Of a stretch of 64,000 nt of DNA, positions 56,960 to 64,000 are shown piece by piece. Each line of letters begins with the position of its first letter. The first letter of the stretch is position 1. The position numbers were made by a program, and so were the translations under genes. The notes below the pieces were generated by a model. The model had not been told where the DNA came from and ran no database searches. It saw nothing but the letters and a program-made list of their open reading frames with translations. The DNA comes from Stanieria cyanosphaera PCC 7437 (GTDB taxonomy: Bacteria; Cyanobacteriota; Cyanobacteriia; Cyanobacteriales; Xenococcaceae): positions 3,678,501 to 3,742,500 of the forward strand of contig NC_019748.1 in the NCBI RefSeq assembly GCF_000317575.1. The letters are read 5' to 3'.

Positions 56960-57772
56960 TTATCCTTTTAATTTTAATTTACTTTGTAGTGCCGTATCGT
57001 AAATAGCTTCTTGCCAATTAATTGCTGTCTTAATTTGTGTAGTATTTAGATTCTCAACACCAAAAAATTTAGTTTGTTTCAGATTAGCATCTCGCAAAAT
57101 CGAATCTGTAAAATTCACATCGCCAAAGTATGCTTGCGAAAGATTAGCCCTGACAAAATTAGTTCCTAACAGATTAGCTCCGACAAAATCCACATCTTGT
57201 AATTCTGCTTCAATAAAACTAGCGTAACCCAAATTTGCACCTGTTAAATAAGCACTTTTAAGGTTGGCATTATTGAGTTTGGCTTCAACCAAATTAGCAT
57301 GACTCAATTTAGCATGACTAAGATTAGCATAACTAAGATCTGCACCACTTAAATCAGCATAACTAAGGTCAGCATAAGCCAAATTAATTCCTCGAAAATC
57401 TGCTTCTGGTGCATTTAAACCACTCAGACTAACATTATCTTCATTTAAATCTTGTAATGCTTGTAATCTAGCGTAACTTGTTCTTAAACCATGAGCCGAA
57501 TCAATCACTTTCCAAGCTTCATAATGAGCTTGTTTGTTACGTTCAGGAGTCTCTAGGACAAATAATAATACAGCTACTAAAATACTAAAACTTTCTACTA
57601 CATTTAATAATACAGACTCTCGAATTTGACAGATTAGCCAAGATTCTAAAGGAGAACAATTTTTATCAGCCCCAAAAATCGCTTCAAAAACTAAAATAAG
57701 GGCAATTAACAAAATTGTGCCAAAAAAAGCAACGATAACGCGAGCAAAAATACGTCTTATGTGTTTTTTCAT
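56960..57772 (-). CDS. Membrane-anchored pentapeptide-repeat protein
   Basis: 270 residues. Two hydrophobic helices near the N-terminus (FARVIVAFFGTILLIALILVF and SVLLNVVESFSILVAVLLFV) anchor it. From about residue 115 on it is tandem A(D/N)LxX repeats (for example YADLSYADLSGADLSYANLS), a right-handed beta-helix. Role unknown; such repeats often bind partners or mimic DNA. Single leftward gene. Confidence 0.85.
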   Translation of the reverse strand: MKKHIRRIFARVIVAFFGTILLIALILVFEAIFGADKNCSPLESWLICQIRESVLLNVVESFSILVAVLLFVLETPERNKQAHYEAWKVIDSAHGLRTSYARLQALQDLNEDNVSLSGLNAPEADFRGINLAYADLSYADLSGADLSYANLSHAKLSHANLVEAKLNNANLKSAYLTGANLGYASFIEAELQDVDFVGANLLGTNFVRANLSQAYFGDVNFTDSILRDANLKQTKFFGVENLNTTQIKTAINWQEAIYDTALQSKLKLKG

Positions 57773-57968
57773 CTCATATTATTTTATTTTTCATTGTCTT
57801 ATCTAGTTGTAAGATTAAGCTTTTTACTTTGGTAAGACAAGTAGTTTTTGAGCTAGCAAACAAATAAGGATTAGACAAAATAAAAGTTATAAACAATTCA
57901 TAAATTGTTCATACTTTAATTCGCTATATTATAACTCTATTGTAGATAAGTAAATTGATTATAAAAAA

Positions 57969-59174
57969 TTAAACTAAATTGCGTTTAAATTCTAATTGCT
58001 GCTTGACATCAGGAATATTAATCATTAAAGCTTCTATTAATTCCTGATAAGAATCGATAGAATTGTTGGTTAAAATTTCTTCAATAATTAAACTTGCTAT
58101 TGGTCCTATATAGTAGGCAAGTTGTTTTTCATAATATTTAACGATCTTAGCATTAGGAGAAAAGTAGTTCTGATTTATAGTCAGTTTTGCTGAATTTTCT
58201 TCTAAAGATTTTTTTGATTTTGTAACAATATTTTTGTTGACTTGAGGCTTGTCAATTGTAAATTGTTGATTTGGCTTAATTACACTTCTGTTTAAATTTG
58301 AAATTTCTTGAAGAGCAAAAATAACTTCTGTAGCCGATTGATAACGAGATTTTGGATTTCGATTTAAAAGTTTATCTAAGACTTGACTTAAAGTATCACT
58401 AATATTAGTATAAGAACGCCATTCCCACTCAAGGGTATATAAATTTAATAAAGTATTAGGTTGTTTTCCCGTTAACAGAACAATTGCAGTAACTGCTAAA
58501 GAATAAAGATCGCTACAAGGATAACAAATACCAAAATTCATTTGTTCTTCGGGAGCATAACCAATTTTGCCAACAAATGTTCTTTGAGCTACTGCACTTG
58601 ATACTTGCTGAAATTTTTCTGAAACAACTGCTTGTTTACCAACTCCAAAATCAATTAAGATTGGTAATTTTTCATCATACAATTGCATAATATTATCAGG
58701 AGAAATATCTCGATGAATAATACCGCGGTCGTGGATATATTCTAAAACTGGTAATAAATCTAGCAACCAAGTTAAGATTTCTTGTTCTGAAAAAGTTTGC
58801 CCTTGCCGTAAACGCTGTTGTAATAATTGATAGTAAGATTTGCCCTGAACGTATTGCTGTACTAAAAAGAGTCGATTTTCTGCCGTAAAAGCAGCATAAA
58901 ATTGGGGAATTTGTGGATGTTTTAGGTTATAAAGAATTTGTGCTTCTCGCTCAAATAAAATCCGTGATTTTTCTATTTGCTCAGTAGATGTCATTACAGG
59001 AGCAAACTCTTTGAGAACACAAGGTTCATTAAAACGATAACTATCAAATGCTAGATATGTCCTTCCTAATCCTCCCTTTCCTAAAATGGCTTGAATAAGA
59101 TAACGATTGACAATTTTAGTCCCAGAAGGAATGGTAGGGTAAGGTGCTGAAATAAAATTATCATTCGCTGCCAT
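57969..59174 (-). CDS. Serine/threonine protein kinase (PknB/Spk type)
   Basis: 401 residues. All kinase motifs are present: the Gly loop ILGKGGLGRTYLAFD, Lys in VLKEF, HRDISPDNIM, DFG in LIDFGVGK and APEEQ. The kinase domain ends near 290. After a low-complexity linker comes a C-terminal helical domain (YYEKQLAYYIGPIASLIIEEIL) seen in other cyanobacterial signalling proteins. No membrane helix. It lies beside the exopolysaccharide cluster, which it might regulate. Confidence 0.88.
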   Translation of the reverse strand: MAANDNFISAPYPTIPSGTKIVNRYLIQAILGKGGLGRTYLAFDSYRFNEPCVLKEFAPVMTSTEQIEKSRILFEREAQILYNLKHPQIPQFYAAFTAENRLFLVQQYVQGKSYYQLLQQRLRQGQTFSEQEILTWLLDLLPVLEYIHDRGIIHRDISPDNIMQLYDEKLPILIDFGVGKQAVVSEKFQQVSSAVAQRTFVGKIGYAPEEQMNFGICYPCSDLYSLAVTAIVLLTGKQPNTLLNLYTLEWEWRSYTNISDTLSQVLDKLLNRNPKSRYQSATEVIFALQEISNLNRSVIKPNQQFTIDKPQVNKNIVTKSKKSLEENSAKLTINQNYFSPNAKIVKYYEKQLAYYIGPIASLIIEEILTNNSIDSYQELIEALMINIPDVKQQLEFKRNLV

Positions 59175-59372
59175 AGTGATACTTTCGCTTAAACTGTATT
59201 CAAATTAGACAGCGATCGAGAAAAACTAGAGAAACTCTTACCAGTTACTAATCAACGATTAAGATAAAGTCCTGAGCATCACTTAAAATAAATCCTCTCC
59301 CCATCCCTGCGTCTCGGTGTCAATCATCATATTCAACTGTTTAAGCGAACCTGATATTAGAACTGCTATAAA

Positions 59373-61550
59373 TTAAATTTGTGAACCGATTTGATTATCA
59401 ATAGTGTGAGATTGTGTTTGAAGCAACTCTTGAGATTGCAAATCTGGAACAGTGACTACTTGTTCTAAATCATTAATTACTACACCAATTAAAGGAATAT
59501 CAGTTTCCGTAAACTGATCGATTGTTTCTCCTAGCATACTGCTTTGAATAATTCCTGGCCTAGTTACTAGGACAATTCCATCGGTTAAAGATTCAATTAG
59601 AAGTGCATCATTATATTTAGATAAAGAAGGACTATCAATAATTACTACATCAAATCTACCTCTAGCATCTTCAATTAATCGACGGAATTCATTAGATTCA
59701 ATTATCGCGGGTACTTGGCGTAAAGGACCAAGACTAGGAACTATATATAAATTAGCAATTGCTGGTACTAAACGAATTGCATCATTACGATTACCATAAT
59801 AATTAAGAGGTTCGCCTGTAGCTTCTCGGTCTAACTCTACTTGAATTAGGTCGGCATTAGAAGAAAAACGCAAATCAGCTTCTAAAAGTAAAGTTCGTTT
59901 ACCAGCATGAGCAGATGCTATCGCTAAATTGTAAGCAGTCACACTTTTTCCTTCATCGGAACTAACACTAGTAATTAAAATCACTTTGGCAGATTGAGGA
60001 GCAAAACGACGCAGATTACTCCGAATTTTTTCATAAAAACCAAGATAACCAGAATCAATATCGACCAGGATTGGAGTTTCTCTGCCACTAAGATCGAAAC
60101 AGGCAACATAAGGCAATTGTCCTAAAATCGATACTTCTCGCTCTCCTAGCAAATCTCTAATTTCTTTAGCAGTGTACAAACGATCATCGAGAGTAGCGAG
60201 TAAAAAGATTGTTCCTGCTGCTGCTACCAAACCTATTCCCGCTCCAGCAGCTAAAATTAACAAGCGGTTAGTAGCGATCAAAGTAGTAGGTGTAACTTCT
60301 TGAACTACAGGTGCTTGAGCGATCGCAAAACTGCTAGTAGTTTCCGCTTCTGCTGATTGAGCGTCAACTAAAGCGGTTAAAATTGTTTGATATAAGGCTC
60401 TTTTTGTTTCAACTTCTTGAACTAAGCGAGTTTGTTCTAACTGTTGTTCGGGAAACTGTTCGTATTGTTGTCGCAACTCCTGTTCATTATTAACAACTGA
60501 GTTTAACTGTCGTTGAATTCCTTCTCGTTGAGTTTGCAGAGTTACCAAAGTATTGGCTAACTGTTGTCTGGCAGGATCGAGACTGCTATCTTGTCTGAGT
60601 TGACTCGGTAGAGGTTTATATGTACCATCTCCTCCCAAAACCTCAGTCGCTCTTTCTTGAAATAATTGCTCGACAGTTTGTTTTTGCTTCTGTAAACCGA
60701 CGATGGTAGGATGTTCGGGACGAAGGTCTTTTTGATTAAGTTTGAGTTGACTTTCTATGTCCAGAATTTGCGATCGCAAACTACTCAAAATCGGATCGGC
60801 ACTCAATGCTGCTGCGGTGTAAGCTTCCTGGGGATTTAAACCCAATTGTTCGACAATACTATTGATTTGACCATCAATTTCGTCAAGAATTAATTTTAAT
60901 TGTCGTTGTTGTTGTTTACTACCAGTAATCCCACTAAATAAACTACCGTCTTGAACTGCTAATAAATCTGCTCCTGCTTTAGATAAAAAGCTATAAAAAG
61001 CTTCTTCCGCATTAGCTAATTCTCCTTGAACTTCTTGCAAACGTTTTTTCAAAGCATCTACTCTACCGCTTAATTGAGCAGTGTTGAGCAAACGACTTTG
61101 TTCTACCATTTCCTGCATAAATATTCCTAAAACCTTAACGGCTTCTTCTGGAGTATTAGCATTTCTGTAATCTAAAGTAATTAAATTACCTTTATTTTTG
61201 CCTTCTTCAGGAACATTAATTTCTAATTTTTGTTCGATAATTTGTTTTAGTTGCGAATTATCAATCGCTAATTTTCGTCTAATTCTTTCTTGAGTAGTTG
61301 GGCCGAGCAGAATATCTACATTAATTTCTCTACCTGCTTGTTGTAATTGTTCACCTGTACTAGTAAACAAAGGAGGAGGATTACTATACGAAAGTTGTCC
61401 ACTAGCTTTATAGGTTGTTTCAGGAGTTGGAGGAGCGGGTTGGAGAGCAAAAATACCTGATATTCCTAAACTTAAAAGAAAAATGAACAAACCTAATAAT
61501 TTGTGTTGTTCAAAAGCAATGAGAAAACGTTTTAAAATTGGTGGAGTCAT
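59373..61550 (-). CDS. Wzc-like chain-length protein with CpsD-type kinase domain
   Basis: 725 residues. An N-terminal Wzz domain starts with a membrane helix (LLGLFIFLLSLGISGIFAL), followed by a long periplasmic coiled coil. A second helix lies at about 430-455. The cytoplasmic P-loop domain follows, with ITSVSSDEGKSVTAYNLA (Walker A), LLLEADLR (A') and FDVVIIDSPSL (B). It controls export and length of exopolysaccharide. The C-terminus lacks the Tyr cluster usual for bacterial tyrosine kinases. It follows the export protein gene on the same strand. Confidence 0.88.
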   Translation of the reverse strand: MTPPILKRFLIAFEQHKLLGLFIFLLSLGISGIFALQPAPPTPETTYKASGQLSYSNPPPLFTSTGEQLQQAGREINVDILLGPTTQERIRRKLAIDNSQLKQIIEQKLEINVPEEGKNKGNLITLDYRNANTPEEAVKVLGIFMQEMVEQSRLLNTAQLSGRVDALKKRLQEVQGELANAEEAFYSFLSKAGADLLAVQDGSLFSGITGSKQQQRQLKLILDEIDGQINSIVEQLGLNPQEAYTAAALSADPILSSLRSQILDIESQLKLNQKDLRPEHPTIVGLQKQKQTVEQLFQERATEVLGGDGTYKPLPSQLRQDSSLDPARQQLANTLVTLQTQREGIQRQLNSVVNNEQELRQQYEQFPEQQLEQTRLVQEVETKRALYQTILTALVDAQSAEAETTSSFAIAQAPVVQEVTPTTLIATNRLLILAAGAGIGLVAAAGTIFLLATLDDRLYTAKEIRDLLGEREVSILGQLPYVACFDLSGRETPILVDIDSGYLGFYEKIRSNLRRFAPQSAKVILITSVSSDEGKSVTAYNLAIASAHAGKRTLLLEADLRFSSNADLIQVELDREATGEPLNYYGNRNDAIRLVPAIANLYIVPSLGPLRQVPAIIESNEFRRLIEDARGRFDVVIIDSPSLSKYNDALLIESLTDGIVLVTRPGIIQSSMLGETIDQFTETDIPLIGVVINDLEQVVTVPDLQSQELLQTQSHTIDNQIGSQI

Positions 61551-61640
61551 AGTGATCGAGCCAAATCCACAACAGACGTTAATGTAAATTAATTAATCTT
61601 TAATAGATACAAAAATAGTTATTACCTATAACCAAGCAAC

Positions 61641-62969
61641 TTAATCCAAGAAACTATCGAAAAAGGCACGAAATCCGAAGAAACTCCGAATTGGCTGAGT
61701 AATTACATTAAAAGCATTGTAAATTTTTCCTAACAAGGTACGACTAACTACGATAACATCTTCATTCCGAAGAGGAATATTTTGAGCAATATTGCCATGA
61801 ATTACTTCTTTAGTATTCAGCGTTTGAGTAACTATTCCACCTTTTTCTGGATCGAATCGAAGTAGTGCAACTTGATTATCAACCAAGAGATTATCGTCTG
61901 GCGGAAGCGAAGCAATAGCATCAATAAACGTACTTCCATTCGGCAGTACTAAATTACGAAAAGCTGTTCCTGTATTTGAAGGAACTAAAACCCGAACATT
62001 AATGGTTTGTTGAGATAAAGTAGTTTGTGCGATTAAACTGCGGTCATAATTGCGGTCTTTTCCTACTTCCAGTTGAGAAACAATAATTGTATCTCCTCCT
62101 TGCAAATAAAAATTGGGGAAGCTTTGACTATTAATTAAAGGAGTATAAAAATCTATTTTTTCCTCCAAAACAGAACCATCAATTAAGGGACGACGAACAA
62201 TAATTGAGCGCAAGTCTGCATCATTAGTAGTTCCTCCTGCTGCTAATAAAGCTGATGTAAGAGGAGAACCAGAAACAAAAGAGTAAAATCCTGGTTTCAA
62301 TACCTCGCCTAAGACTGTAACATTAGCTGGACGAGGAGTAGTCAGAGAAACTAAGACTTCTGGTTGTAGTTGTATAAAACGAGTTCCTAACTCATAACTA
62401 ATTTTTTGTTCAGCTTCGGTTAAACTTAATCCTGCTAAAGCAATTCTGCCCAAAATTGGAATAACGACATTCCCCTCTTCATCAAGATTAGTTATGGTAT
62501 TAAATTCAGAAAATTTAGGAACACTGATATTAACACCATCTCCGGTATTGAGACGATAAACTTTAAATTGCTTAGAATCATCGTAATTAAACTCGGCAGG
62601 AGAATAACTTTCTGGAGGTGGATTTTCAGAATTAAACGTTGAGGGAAGAGGAGATAAATTAGGTGCTAAGGTAGGTTTAGAAGTTGGTTTTTCTTTTTTA
62701 GAAACAGCAATTGAAGTTTGGCTTAACGCTGGATTGGTTAAGATGGCTAAATTAAAACTCCACCACAAAACTGCCATAGTTGATAGAAAAATCAGTTTTT
62801 GATACTGAATAGAATTGTTCCTGACAGGTAAAATGTTAGTCACGCGCAGGCAAGGGGTCGTGGGGCGAACCAAGTTCGCCCCCTTGTGAACCCCGCACCG
62901 CCTTTGAAAGGCAGTGTACCGCGTGAGAGAAGCTGAGGATTGTTGTTGTGGTTGAAAAATAGTTACCAT
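61641..62969 (-). CDS. Wza-like polysaccharide export protein (SLBB domain)
   Basis: 442 residues. A hydrophobic export signal lies at about 58-84 (KLIFLSTMAVLWWSFNLAIL). The poly-export domain follows (YRLNTGDGVNISVPKFSEFN, then EVLVSLTTPRPANVTVLGEV) and SLBB repeats (GFYSFVSGSPLTSALLAAGG). It forms the outer-membrane channel for exopolysaccharide. Residues about 15-47 come from a 99-base GC-rich palindromic element (62839-62937) that reads through in frame. So the cytoplasmic end of the signal is unusually long, which might impair export. Confidence 0.85.
   Translation of the reverse strand: MVTIFQPQQQSSASLTRYTAFQRRCGVHKGANLVRPTTPCLRVTNILPVRNNSIQYQKLIFLSTMAVLWWSFNLAILTNPALSQTSIAVSKKEKPTSKPTLAPNLSPLPSTFNSENPPPESYSPAEFNYDDSKQFKVYRLNTGDGVNISVPKFSEFNTITNLDEEGNVVIPILGRIALAGLSLTEAEQKISYELGTRFIQLQPEVLVSLTTPRPANVTVLGEVLKPGFYSFVSGSPLTSALLAAGGTTNDADLRSIIVRRPLIDGSVLEEKIDFYTPLINSQSFPNFYLQGGDTIIVSQLEVGKDRNYDRSLIAQTTLSQQTINVRVLVPSNTGTAFRNLVLPNGSTFIDAIASLPPDDNLLVDNQVALLRFDPEKGGIVTQTLNTKEVIHGNIAQNIPLRNEDVIVVSRTLLGKIYNAFNVITQPIRSFFGFRAFFDSFLD
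62839..62937. repeat. 99-base palindromic element inserted in frame in the wza-like gene
   Basis: The ends GTCACGCG and CGCGTGAG form terminal inverted repeats. Inside are GGGCGAAC (62863-62870) with GTTCGCCC (62874-62881), CAAGGGG with CCCCTTG, and GCCTTTGAAAGGC (62900-62912). The 99 bases equal 33 codons without a stop. The GC content is far above the gene around it. It has the look of a dispersed cyanobacterial repeat, not of conserved coding sequence. Confidence 0.7.
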
Positions 62970-62978
62970 GACAAGTTA

Positions 62979-63770
62979 TTAGCTCGCAAATTTTGTCAGT
63001 GAGTTAGAATTGTGTTCAGGAGCAGGAATCATTAATGATTGATTATTGTTAAAAACAGTTTGCTCAAGATGAGTTTGGACGGTTTTAGCAAGAGATTCAG
63101 CAGTAAATTGAGCATCGTTTAACTCTCCTAAAGGTTCAATCGGAATTTTTAAACAAACTGCTACCCAAGGTATTCTGCGATCGCTTAATTGAGCCAATTT
63201 ATCTTGCCAAAACCAGTGAGCAGGAGAATAACTACCTCCATTGGGGAAGGCATACCATTGAATGACTGCAAAAGTTTGTTGACGATTCCAGGCACGAAAG
63301 AAACGAGCTTTTACCGATGAACCAGAATTATTTTCTACCGTAAAGTTTAATGAACGATAGGAATCGCTTTTCCATCTTTCGATCCCGTTAAGATCCATCC
63401 ATTCTACTTCTGGTTTGTTTAGATAATAACTCTGAGGTAGCAACAGAAGCGTGACAGGTTTGGAGTTTGGTTTTTGCATCAGTTGAGCAGACCATTTATG
63501 ACCGCCAATCTTGACTTCTTGTTGTTTGATTATTTGCCAATCGGGAAGTACCAAACCGGTTTTTAAAACATTTCTAATTTGATTAATATTTTCAACTTGG
63601 GGTAAATCCAACCAATTCCAATTACCTCCTTGTAAATATCCAGGAACTGCTCCAATAATAAATAAAAATAATAATAATAAGACTAAGATAATTTGTGCTT
63701 TTGAGTCTTTGTGTTGTAGTTTAAATAAATTCATTGTTTTAAGGAGTTGTAGCTCCGAATAGTGAATCAA
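62979..63770 (-). CDS. Cyanoexosortase A system-associated protein
   Basis: 263 residues in the longest frame; the start may be the Met at residue 12 (MNLFKLQ). A membrane helix lies at about 26-47 (IILVLLLLFLFIIGAVPGYL). The soluble part (LLLPQSYYLNKPEVEWMDLNG and FAVIQWYAFPNGGSYSPAHWFWQDKLAQL) matches the EpsI-like partner that follows cyanoexosortase A. It lies just downstream of the exosortase gene at the window edge and upstream of the export genes. Confidence 0.85.
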   Translation of the reverse strand: MIHYSELQLLKTMNLFKLQHKDSKAQIILVLLLLFLFIIGAVPGYLQGGNWNWLDLPQVENINQIRNVLKTGLVLPDWQIIKQQEVKIGGHKWSAQLMQKPNSKPVTLLLLPQSYYLNKPEVEWMDLNGIERWKSDSYRSLNFTVENNSGSSVKARFFRAWNRQQTFAVIQWYAFPNGGSYSPAHWFWQDKLAQLSDRRIPWVAVCLKIPIEPLGELNDAQFTAESLAKTVQTHLEQTVFNNNQSLMIPAPEHNSNSLTKFAS

Positions 63771-63782
63771 TTACAATTATTT

Positions 63783-64000
63783 TTATTGACTCTTAAGCGA
63801 TTCTATCTGGTCTAAAAAGTTGAGTAGTAAAACAACACTAGCTAACATCAAAGCTGAATAAAGATCGCCTCCCCAACTATCGTGAAACCAGGTAAAAAGT
63901 TGATCTCTACCTGTACCGTGAAAAAATGTCAAAATCGTATTGCGAATAATATTGGCACTAACACTAATGAGTGCTGCTCCAACTAATAATAAAGTTGTTT
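63783..64000 (-). CDS. crtA: Cyanoexosortase A, C-terminal part (cut by the window edge)
   Basis: The leftward frame read from 63998 down to the stop at 63783-63785 gives 71 residues without a stop. It contains ISVSANIIRNTILTFFHG and FTWFHDSWGGDLYS, which carry the conserved Arg (of NxxRN) and His (of FHD) of the exosortase active site. A membrane helix (ALMLASVVLLLNFL) follows. Exosortase cuts PEP-CTERM signals. The 5' part and the catalytic Cys lie beyond 64000. I use crtA in the exosortase sense (cyanoexosortase A), not the carotenoid gene. Confidence 0.82.
   Translation of the reverse strand, partial: TTLLLVGAALISVSANIIRNTILTFFHGTGRDQLFTWFHDSWGGDLYSALMLASVVLLLNFLDQIESLKSQ

Overview
The window is chromosomal DNA from an AT-rich cyanobacterium. 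The evidence is CP12, the plant-type carotenoid pair CrtP/CrtB, the photosystem assembly factor Tab2, the clock output kinase SasA, HemJ, a CbiG-CobJ fusion, many HIP1 octamers (GCGATCGC) inside genes, and short heptanucleotide repeats between genes. The low GC and the mix of GxxExxY, PEP-CTERM and HopA1-like genes would suit a unicellular or colonial form such as Stanieria or Pleurocapsa, but the genus is a guess. Most of the window is housekeeping DNA in short operons; I saw no rRNA, tRNA, prophage, transposase gene or CRISPR array.

The most interesting region is the left end (about 87-3145). A consensus sigma-70 promoter precedes a 77-residue precursor-like peptide. It has a 40-residue leader ending in a double glycine and a 37-residue tail of Ser/Lys repeats closing in three cysteines. 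A stem-loop follows, then an APH-fold kinase and a HopA1-fold protein. Such kinase/HopA1 pairs are the phosphorylation and phosphate-elimination enzymes of class V lanthipeptides (LxmK/LxmY) and thioamitides (TvaC/TvaD). I read this as a minimal RiPP locus with a silaffin-like core. No cyclase, protease or transporter is visible; part of the cluster may lie left of the window.

Layout after that: 3.1-9.9 kb holds a DNA glycosylase, small conserved cyanobacterial proteins, ilvC, a four-helix membrane protein, a 58-residue Pmp3-type peptide, a coiled-coil protein and an SDR enzyme. 10-17.3 kb has guaA (with a palindromic repeat inserted in frame), a receiver protein, moaA, rpsD, a PEP-CTERM protein, tab2 and a GxxExxY protein. 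17.4-22.5 kb has cbiG-cobJ, cp12, two conserved cyanobacterial proteins and glmM. 22.6-27.7 kb is a sulfate uptake cluster: a divergent Crp-family regulator, then sbpA, a NIL-domain protein, cysT, cysW and cysA. 27.9-42 kb has sasA, a GH57 enzyme, moeA, an RDD protein, rpmG-rpsR, an RNase R-type nuclease, a STAS protein, a large radical SAM protein, gpsA and a 2-Cys peroxiredoxin. 42-50 kb has a sigF-type sigma factor, crtP-crtB, a TonB-like protein with a repeated proline tail, dnaN and bolA-grxD. 50-57.8 kb has a phospholipase D-like lipoprotein with an EF-hand, a fructosamine kinase, an RTX protein, hemJ, a cupin, a pyrF-pyrE fusion and a pentapeptide protein.

The right end (58-64 kb) has a Ser/Thr kinase and then a leftward exopolysaccharide/exosortase cluster: the C-terminus of cyanoexosortase A (cut by the window edge), its associated protein, a Wza-like export protein (again with an in-frame palindromic insertion) and a Wzc-like chain-length protein/kinase. 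The PEP-CTERM protein at 15.1 kb is a plausible substrate of that exosortase.
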